DNA from: Phaseolibacter flectens ATCC 12775
Lineage (GTDB): Bacteria; Pseudomonadota; Gammaproteobacteria; Enterobacterales; Enterobacteriaceae
Reading direction: 5' to 3'
Assembly: GCF_000518745.1 (NCBI RefSeq)
Contig: NZ_JAEE01000014.1
Coordinates: 1 to 56,681 of the forward strand
Length of the DNA stretch: 56,681 bases
Below are positions 50,372-56,681 of this stretch, piece by piece (within the stretch, counting starts at the first letter, position 1; each line of letters opens with the position of its first letter). The notes below the pieces were generated by a model, which was not told where the DNA came from, did no database searches, and saw only the letters and a program-made list of their open reading frames with translations. A program made the position numbers and the translations under genes.

Positions 50372-51079
50372 GTGCCAACTCCTCTGTCCAATAATGCAGT
50401 ATTAACCCTTAGAGCTAAACGTCTAGCGCGTTCCACCCGCCCGTTTCTGGCCAGAGGGAATCGTGTCATACGCTGTCAGCGCTGTTTACTGCCGGAAAAA
50501 AATTGCCTATGCCATTTAATAAGAACAGCACAGAGCCGTCATCGCTTTTGTCTTGTCATGTTTGATACCGAACCCTTAAAACCCAGTAATACCGGCAGGT
50601 TGATTGCCGATGTTTTACCCAATACTCTGGCATTTAGCTGGTCAAGAACGGATCCGGATCCTGCCTTACTCGCAACAGTAGCCGATCCCCATTATCAGGC
50701 TGTCATTGTCTTCCCAGAAAGCTACGCTGAACCCCATCGCACAATCATAAATCATCCTCCTACCGTCGATAAACCTTTACTTTTTATTATCCTCGACGGG
50801 ACATGGAATGAGGCGTGCAAAATGTTTCGGAAAAGTCCGTGGCTTAATCAATATCCGTTAATCTCCCTTGATATCAGCACAACCTCCCAATATCGGTTAC
50901 GCGAGGCCTCGCAACCCCAGCAACACTGCACGGTTGAGGTCGCAATAGCCCTTCTGGCTGCCGCAGGAGAGGTGCAGGCTGCCGACATATTAGAAAAACA
51001 TTTTATCCAATTCCGGCAACGCTATCTGGCTGGCAAATCATCACACAGAGTAAGCATAACTGGGCAGGATCCTGATTAA
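50372..51079 (+). CDS. tapT: DTW-domain tRNA-uridine aminocarboxypropyltransferase TapT (YfiP)
   Basis: 235 residues (E. coli YfiP 232). Transfers the 3-amino-3-carboxypropyl group of S-adenosylmethionine to U47 in tRNA variable loops. Zinc-binding CQRCLLPEKNCLC (about 32-44), MFDTEPLKPSNTGRLIADVLP and the name-giving DGTWNEACKMFRKSPW are visible. Starts with GTG after a GGGG stretch; the product then reads NNAVLTLRAKRLARSTRPFLARGNRV, very like E. coli. In E. coli patZ (yfiQ) and pssA follow; patZ is missing here. Confidence 0.92.
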   Translation: MPTPLSNNAVLTLRAKRLARSTRPFLARGNRVIRCQRCLLPEKNCLCHLIRTAQSRHRFCLVMFDTEPLKPSNTGRLIADVLPNTLAFSWSRTDPDPALLATVADPHYQAVIVFPESYAEPHRTIINHPPTVDKPLLFIILDGTWNEACKMFRKSPWLNQYPLISLDISTTSQYRLREASQPQQHCTVEVAIALLAAAGEVQAADILEKHFIQFRQRYLAGKSSHRVSITGQDPD

Positions 51080-52216
51080 ACAGACTGACGAATCCGCCAC
51101 TGAGGGTACGGCAAAGAAAGAGACTACTGCGGTAATTAAGTTAAAATTTAATTACCGGTTAATGGGCTTTTACCTAGGAACCGCCGAAGCTTCGATGATC
51201 CACGATTCAGTCAGACCCACCGTCTATCCAAGTCAATCATTTCATTGTCACATTGAAAAGTATAACACCGGTTCAGCCAACTCGCCTGCGAGTCCAATGT
51301 GCTGATATTTTTGATGTTGCCACCTACAGCTTGTCGTTTCAGCCAAGGTGGGAAAGACGCCGGCTTAGCATAAGCTATCACACTGCCGCACCCTTCTCAC
51401 GGCTTGGCTTACGACTTTATGATTGGCGTTACAATGTCATTTCACCGGCGAGTTACTTGTTTCTGCCTGCACGGCTAACGGCAACGTAGCTGATTATAAA
51501 ATCAATGGCTTATCGCATAGTTGCAAACTCATCTCGGTATTTTTGATGGCGATTTGCGGCCCGCAGGTCACCCGCAATCAGCGCATTTTGTCACATTTAG
51601 GGTCGACAAGAGTAAGATGGTAAGATTACTCGTCTTTGTAACAGGTCCTGATTATGAGCAAGTTTGATCATTATGCAACCTGTGATCTGCCGCCGGGATA
51701 AAATTCGATTCGATCACTCGCAGTAGTTTGCAGGCATTGTCTTGTTCCGCCAACCAAGTTGGCGTGGTGTCTTACCGTTTGCAAGCTGTGATTTGCTTAC
51801 CGATTTCAAGAAGATTAACAGGTGGATGTTAGACGCCATAACCCTAGCCGTAAAAGCTAAAGGAATAAAATTGACCAAATTATTCAAACATCAGGTACAA
51901 CATGACTATTTTTAACTAATAGAATACCTCACTGACAGAGGCATCGGCCTTAGAAGATAGATAAAATATCGCGTCAATTCTCACTCTTACGCCCTGAGTG
52001 ACATGAAGGCAGGCGTGCTCAGCCTAACACTCCCAAATAACAGTTGGCACAGCATTACCGGGTTGTCACTCTCGCCCTCATTACTGATTAAGTAATTACC
52101 TTATTTCCGATTGGTAAAACCTTAACAATTATCAACGCACATGGGTTAACCACAGTAAAGATAAATCAGCGACAGTTAACATTGATTCCCTTGCACCTGA
52201 CTAGCATGATTGACAG
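51080..52216. other. 1.1-kb stretch without a gene after tapT
   Basis: Frames are short and lack ribosome-binding sites. The E. coli patZ gene (2.7 kb) would begin here; nothing resembling its CoA-binding domain is visible. Composition resembles decayed coding DNA. Confidence 0.5.
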
Positions 52217-52246
52217 CTAACCCCGTACAGAATAAGGGGGTTAGTT
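52216..52246. terminator. Hairpin downstream of the 130-residue orphan gene
   Basis: CTAACCCC (52217-52224) and GGGGTTAG (52237-52244) form a perfect 8-bp stem. A weak T-rich stretch follows on the plus strand; no T run on the minus strand, so it may only protect the 3' end of the gene to its right. Confidence 0.45.
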
Positions 52247-52250
52247 TCAA

Positions 52251-52643
52251 TTAATTAAAAGTTTTATTAAGAAGTAACTTTATATCACCGTCTTCTTCAT
52301 AGATGACTAAAAAGCGATCACCTCCATATAATGCCTCTCCAGTAATGAGCGGATGATTAGAAAGATAGAGTAATTCTGAATCTCGACATGTTTTTACAGG
52401 GCTGACACCTGGTGGCTCCCAATAATCCTGAAATATATAGCAATGATATTCAATGCCTTCCACCGTTTTTATTAATAATGCTTTATAGACTTCATCTTGC
52501 CTGCCTATCCAAGGTATCCATATGCTTCGACCCAAGATCCCCTTACTATCGATAGCATAAGTCGTATTATTTTCTCCATTATAAATTGATATTTTATATT
52601 TTGTCAGATTTTGAATAAATTTAATACTCGTTACTGATGCCAT
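52251..52643 (-). CDS. Hypothetical 130-residue protein
   Basis: Not recognised. AAGGGA lies five bases before the ATG, so the start is credible. No signal peptide or membrane helix. The sequence is rich in aromatic and beta-prone residues (YKISIYNGENNTTYAID, RSIWIPWIG, CYIFQDYWEPPG), suggesting a small beta-sheet protein, possibly carbohydrate-binding or toxin-like, but that is a guess from composition only. AT-rich, isolated between long non-coding stretches, and absent from this place in E. coli, so probably acquired. Confidence 0.6.
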   Translation of the reverse strand: MASVTSIKFIQNLTKYKISIYNGENNTTYAIDSKGILGRSIWIPWIGRQDEVYKALLIKTVEGIEYHCYIFQDYWEPPGVSPVKTCRDSELLYLSNHPLITGEALYGGDRFLVIYEEDGDIKLLLNKTFN

Positions 52644-53391
52644 AAAAATCCCTTGGTGAATAAAATTTCATTAAGGCTATCAAAGATGCAATTAAATCTG
52701 ATCCCGCCTTTATAATAACTGTTCTTGTTTTGTCTCATTCATAAAACAATATATGTACATCAATGACATTTTAAGAGGATAAAAAGATCAGCGCGCGGTT
52801 AATATTCGATGACACTTATCCAACTTAAGCAACATTTTGTTATATAACAGAACCCTCTCCAAGATGGGCCCAATATTGTTCACTCTCTTCGTTGAGTTGT
52901 AAATTAACACCAGATAAAGCCAGCCATGAAATAAATTGCTTAGCCATTAATTAGTTACTAATATTTACCTTTATCTTTCCGGCGTGATGTTGCAGTAAAG
53001 TAATACGTAACGATTAATTATCCTTATCTTAAAAATTAAAATAATCATAGTCACGTCACTTATTAATTAGCTAGCAGCAATAAGTAAACCAATCCGTAAT
53101 TAAAATAAAAGAGGGAGTTCAATAAATAATTAAATCGATCACTTTAAACTAGATTAAACTTATACTTTATTAAAATCACTGAGTTGAGGAATTTATAGAT
53201 AGCATTCAATAGGACATTAACAACCCGTCAGTCAATCTTGCGGATTACGCGCAAAAAAAGAGTAAAATTTGTTGCAAAGGATGATGCGTATTGAAGTGCA
53301 ATACTGTCATTGACATTGCATGTCTTCACTGTATTTTACAAATCCCGACCTAAAGGACGGGTATTTCTTTATTTTAAATAAAATATTCTCT
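52644..53391. other. AT-rich 750-bp stretch, no gene
   Basis: Only short frames. It contains the ribosome-binding site of the orphan gene at its left end and a small hairpin near 53344 at its right end. Confidence 0.55.
53344..53361. other. Small hairpin after the frameshifted secreted-protein gene
   Basis: CCCGACC-TAAA-GGACGGG with one central mismatch, 31 bp after the stop codon of the gene to its right, with T-rich sequence on the plus side. It may be a terminator; the TAAA loop and flanking TTT also recall the terminal hairpins of IS200/IS605 elements, but no transposase is present. Confidence 0.35.
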
Positions 53392-53717
53392 CTATTTAGA
53401 TAATGACATTCTTATTTTATCGCCCGTTTTTAATTCATAATCGCAATAAGTTAATCCGTTGTGTTCTGTTGGCGTTCTACCTGAATTTAAGCTTTTTTTA
53501 ACTTTGCTCGCTTTAACTGCCATCAGGTCAAATCCTTTCCATTTACAATCAGAAGCAGATGGAGAACAATAAACCAGACTTGAAATACCGTCGCTGCCCT
53601 TTTCTACCTTGGTTGCAGTGATACTCACTGGTTTAGGACATTTGACCTTTGCAGCAACACCTGCAAATGATGATGCACCTAAAAACAGAGATAAAATAAT
53701 GGCTTTTTTATTTTCAT
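53392..53717 (-). pseudogene. Small secreted protein gene with a one-base frameshift in a poly-A run
   Basis: The ATG at 53715-53717 has AGGGG six bases upstream and begins MKIKK. After a run of six A (53704-53709, minus strand) the frame must shift by one base to read a clear signal peptide, AIILSLFLGASSFAGVAA, then KVKCPKPVSITATKVEKG and on to the stop, about 108 residues in all, with four or more cysteines. One more A in the tract would restore a complete gene. It may be inactivated, phase-variable by slippage, or a sequencing error. The mature part has CPKP near its start and DCKWKGFDLMAVKA; family not certain. Confidence 0.65.
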
Positions 53718-53740
53718 ACTAACCCCTTGATCAATTTTAT

Positions 53741-54254
53741 TATGAGAATATTAAATATAATTTAATCAAGGCAAATGAGATAACAATGGTTGTTGTGATA
53801 TTGAACACCCAACTAACTGTAATAATAATAGACCCTGAGCAGTAAAGAGCCGTTATCCATTTAACGAAATTACCCTCATACCAGTAAGATGCTGCCATTT
53901 AAGCAAGGCTCAACAGCCGTTAAACAACGGCTTAATAAAACAGTCGAATACGCGACTGTTCTGCTCAGCTAACACAGTTAAATACGTTAACTCGACCCTG
54001 CAACCAGGATAGGATAAATCAGGCGTTCAAGCCAAGGTTTGTCAATACAGTGAGGAGCAGAAGATCAGGAGTAAAACCGGAGTGTCAGGCTGAACAATTC
54101 AATCCTGTCGAAATTTGTAACTCAGATAAATAAACTATCCCTGCCCAGAGGAAAAATAGATCTAACCCGACTTGTGGATGATGTTACAATAAACCGAAAC
54201 CGCTGACGACCTCTGTTCAGCTAGGCGTATTGATCATGAGAACAGTGTATTGTG
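53741..54254. other. Spacer before pssA, no gene
   Basis: About 500 bp. The right part should contain the pssA promoter; none is singled out. Confidence 0.5.
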
Positions 54255-55610
54255 ATGTTATCTAAATTTACTTTGACTAGTCACCAACAATTCCTTGCTC
54301 AGCTCCCGAAAATTGCCCAATGCGCTGACCAATTTATCACTCTAAGCTCAGCCAAGCAATTCCACCACGTACTGCTTGAGCGCATTGCCACGGCTCAAAC
54401 ACGTATTACCCTCGTGGCCTTATATCTAGAAAATGATGAGGCTGGCCGCAGTATCATGTCAGCATTGTATGCTGCCAAGCAAAAAAATCCCTCGTTGACT
54501 ATTTCGGTCTGTGTCGACTGGCATCGGGCGCAGCGTGGCAGAATTGGCGATAAAACCGCAGTAACAAATGCAGATTGGTATTGTCAACTTGCTGAACAAA
54601 ATCCGAACAGTGCGATCGCTGTGTATGGTGTCCCCGTCAATACTCGTGAGGCACTTGGTGTCTTACACCTGAAAGGGTTTGTGATTGATGATACCGTCAT
54701 TTACAGTGGGGCCAGTATTAATAATGTGTATCTGCATCAAAACGATAAGTACCGATACGATCGTTATCACCTCATTACAAATCCACACCTTGCAGATACC
54801 ATGTTCGATTGGGTTAATGAGCATATTACACAATCTGAAGCCGTTAATCGGCTCGATAAACCGGAAAGACCCTCCAGTCCTGAAATAAAAAGTGAAACAC
54901 GTCAGTTTCGTCAAGAATTACGTAATATTAATTATCAATTTACTGATGGCCAATGTGAAAATCAGCTTTCTGTGACTCCATTGGCAGGGCTTGGCAAACG
55001 CAGTCTGCTCAATCAGGCAATTTTCCATCTGATGCCTTGTACAGAAAAAAAACTGACTGTCTGTACCCCTTACTTTAATATGCCAGCCATCTTGGTCAAA
55101 AATATTATTCGTCTCTTACGTCAAGGAAAACAGGTAGAAGTCATTGTCGGCGATAAGACTGCCAACGATTTTTATATCCCACCTGAACAACCTTTTCGTA
55201 TCATTGGTGCATTGCCTTATTTATATGAAATTAACCTGCGTCGATTCGCACAGCGCCTACAATATTATATCGATAACCAGTTGCTAACCATCCGGATCTG
55301 GCGAGATGGTGATAATAGCTACCATCTAAAAGGTTTATGGGTCGATGAAAACTGGATGTTGCTGACAGGGAATAATCTCAATCCTCGAGCTTGGCGTTTA
55401 GATCTGGAAAATGCCATTCTAGTCCATGATCCTCAACAACAACTCTTAATTCAGAATCAGGGAGAATTGCAGTTAATTCGTCAACACACAATTCAGCTCA
55501 AGAGTTTCAATGAATTAGAAAGTATTGCAGATTATCCCGCGCGGATACGTAAGCTTATCCGTAGATTGAGAAGGATCAGAATAGATCGGCTGATTGGTCG
55601 TATCTTGTAA
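54255..55610 (+). CDS. pssA: CDP-diacylglycerol-serine O-phosphatidyltransferase PssA
   Basis: 451 residues, same as E. coli. Makes phosphatidylserine, the precursor of phosphatidylethanolamine. Phospholipase-D-superfamily enzyme with two HKD motifs: HLKGFVIDDTVIYSGASINN (about 138-157) and HLKGLWVDENWMLLTGNNLNPRAW (about 357-380). Ends in the basic KLIRRLRRIRIDRLIGRIL typical of PssA, which aids membrane association. The ATG at 54255 directly follows a GTG in frame. In E. coli yfiM and kgtP follow; they are absent. Confidence 0.97.
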   Translation: MLSKFTLTSHQQFLAQLPKIAQCADQFITLSSAKQFHHVLLERIATAQTRITLVALYLENDEAGRSIMSALYAAKQKNPSLTISVCVDWHRAQRGRIGDKTAVTNADWYCQLAEQNPNSAIAVYGVPVNTREALGVLHLKGFVIDDTVIYSGASINNVYLHQNDKYRYDRYHLITNPHLADTMFDWVNEHITQSEAVNRLDKPERPSSPEIKSETRQFRQELRNINYQFTDGQCENQLSVTPLAGLGKRSLLNQAIFHLMPCTEKKLTVCTPYFNMPAILVKNIIRLLRQGKQVEVIVGDKTANDFYIPPEQPFRIIGALPYLYEINLRRFAQRLQYYIDNQLLTIRIWRDGDNSYHLKGLWVDENWMLLTGNNLNPRAWRLDLENAILVHDPQQQLLIQNQGELQLIRQHTIQLKSFNELESIADYPARIRKLIRRLRRIRIDRLIGRIL

Positions 55611-55743
55611 GAGAAATGAATTTTTTTATTTGATCACGTGCCCTGTAGGTAATATTTACTATAAAACAGTAAGTTATATCAAGTTCACTGTTTTCCCTTA
55701 CTCTACTGAGCATCACTCACGCCCCCAAATTAGAGGTGAAAGG

Positions 55744-56076
55744 ATGGATCCCTATATCATATTACTGATTTCTATTTGTACAGAAACCGTTGCAACAACC
55801 ATGATGAGATCGACCGAAGGCTTTACCCGCTTTTGGCCAAGCGCAATCGTGATAGTCTGCTATGCCATTTCATTCTATGGTTTATCACAGGTTGTCAAAT
55901 CGATTAACATTGGTATTGCTTATGCAATATGGGGAGGAATGGGCATTTTCCTAGTCTCACTGATGTCATTTATCCTTTATAAGCAAAAACTCGATCTGCC
56001 TGCGATTATTGGGATGTTATTTATTGTCGCAGGTGTCACTATTATTCATATTTTTTCAAAATCAGTCAGCCACTAA
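55744..56076 (+). CDS. emrE: EmrE-like small multidrug resistance transporter
   Basis: 110 residues, the same length as EmrE, with four membrane helices. The essential proton/drug-binding Glu14 is present in ISICTETVATTMM, and the conserved GIAYAIWGGMG and LDLPAIIGM segments match. Antiport of quaternary ammonium compounds or other cations is expected. AGGTGAAAGG precedes the ATG. In E. coli emrE is in a prophage, so the place next to pssA is different. Related SMR subtypes cannot be fully excluded. Confidence 0.88.
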   Translation: MDPYIILLISICTETVATTMMRSTEGFTRFWPSAIVIVCYAISFYGLSQVVKSINIGIAYAIWGGMGIFLVSLMSFILYKQKLDLPAIIGMLFIVAGVTIIHIFSKSVSH

Positions 56077-56493
56077 TTGACGACTGACGTTTAAGCAAAG
56101 GCATCAGCAGTTTCAGATTAAATCACCGATCTTCACTGTCTGACCGCCATTGCCAATGTATTATAAACTAGGCCGATATTCTCATCCCTGACTGCCAACA
56201 ATGTCGTTAAGCGCGCTTTCTTAAAACTTTTCCTTAATCGCTGAGTGACGTTGGACTGCCAGACCCCGATTGTAGTCGCGGCATAGGTAAGCAGACGATT
56301 CACCAAATTCCTCTGCCGCAGGATACCGATAAACATCGACGTACACTGAGTCATTAGCGACTGATAGATGGCTGATAGACGGCGCTAAGTGAGGCGGACT
56401 GGGGGATGTGATAAAACACACGCGTTGCTCTCAGGAAACGCCGTTTCTTCACGGTTCGAAACCTGCAATCGCTTTGTTAGTGACGCACCAACG
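56077..56493. other. Spacer between emrE and the rRNA operon, no clear gene
   Basis: The longest frames (73 and 66 codons, minus strand) have no ribosome-binding site and no recognisable product. E. coli has kgtP and yfiM in the matching place. Confidence 0.5.
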
Positions 56494-56523
56494 CAAAAAG
56501 GCCACCCGAAGGTGGCCTTTTTG
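56494..56523 (-). terminator. rRNA operon terminator
   Basis: AAAAAGGCCACC-CGAA-GGTGGCCTTTTT with a run of T on both strands (56495-56522), ten bases after the 5S 3' end. Classic rrn-type terminator. Confidence 0.93.
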
Positions 56524-56532
56524 TCTAATTGG

Positions 56533-56652
56533 ATGCCTGGCAGTTCCCTACTCTCGCATGGGGAGACCCCACACTACCATCGGCGCTACGGCGTTTCACT
56601 TCTGAGTTCGGCATGGGGTCAGGTGGGACCACCGCGCTATCGCCGCCAGGCA
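56533..56652 (-). rRNA. rrf: 5S ribosomal RNA
   Basis: 120 bases, read on the minus strand from TGCCTGGCGG to ACTGCCAGGCAT, closely matching E. coli 5S rRNA, including CCCCATGCCGAACTCAG and AGTGTGGGGTCTCCCCATG. It is the distal gene of an rRNA operon whose 23S gene lies to the right of the window; 56653-56681 is the start of the 23S-5S spacer. Confidence 0.98.
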
Positions 56653-56681
56653 AATTCTTTATGCTCTCGTTACCGTGCAAT

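Noticed and set aside
56133-56421. Two overlapping frames of 66 and 73 codons on the minus strand near the rRNA terminator
   Set aside because: Neither has a ribosome-binding site or recognisable product, and they overlap each other.

Overview
The window is chromosomal DNA of a gamma-proteobacterium of the order Enterobacterales. The evidence is family-level identity and local gene order: clpB-pgeF-rluD-bamD-raiA-pheA-tyrA-aroF, proAB-phoE-crl-gpt-pepD-dinB-yafK-yafJ-gmhA-fadE, speG, ygaC-ygaM, mprA-emrA-emrB, and yfiF-yfiP-pssA are all E. coli-like blocks. crl in particular is typical of this group. The DNA is moderately AT-rich. Several 0.5-1.5 kb stretches hold no convincing gene, and many genes that separate these neighbours in E. 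coli are absent. This suggests, by inference only, a genome in a reductive, possibly host-associated phase. I cannot name the genus.

Layout. 1-300: upstream end of an rRNA operon (minus strand; leader, P2, P1). 0.4-6.8 kb: clpB behind a heat-shock-type promoter, a pectate lyase without signal peptide, pgeF and rluD. 6.9-12.4 kb: bamD, raiA (with a perfect CRP site), pheA, and the tyrA/aroF operon behind TyrR boxes. 12.5-25.5 kb: proBA, a PhoE-like porin with a Pho box, crl, gpt, pepD, dinB (LexA box), yafK, yafJ, gmhA and fadE (FadR-like site). 25.5-29.1 kb: methionine-salvage genes mtnK, mtnA, mtnD and mtnC, with a four-unit MetJ operator between mtnK and mtnA and no mtnB. 29.4-36.7 kb: a complete type I secretion cluster (HlyD, HlyB and TolC types) enclosing its probable cargo, a GH18 chitinase-like protein with three N-terminal repeat domains and an 18-bp tandem repeat. 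37-38.9 kb: nearly empty. 38.9-44.2 kb: speG, ygaC, ygaM, mprA-emrA-emrB. 45.7-47.9 kb: an accessory operon of rubredoxin, an AurF-type diiron oxygenase and a Gate-domain membrane protein, with a Fur-box-like triple hexamer upstream. 49-56 kb: yfiF, yfiP (tapT), an orphan small protein, a frameshifted secreted protein, pssA and an emrE-like gene. 56.5-56.7 kb: 5S rRNA of an rRNA operon on the minus strand.

Two points stand out. First, the rubredoxin/AurF-type oxygenase/membrane-protein operon looks like a small iron-dependent oxidation module: rubredoxin as electron donor, all seven expected diiron ligands present, and a possible transporter. Second, secreted polysaccharide-degrading capacity is encoded in unusual form: a type I-secreted chitinase and a leaderless pectate lyase. 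Both ends of the window lie in rRNA operons, and the two flanking genes (clpB and pssA) are those that sit around one single rRNA operon in E. coli, so the ends probably mark an rRNA-mediated rearrangement or an assembly break at collapsed rRNA copies.
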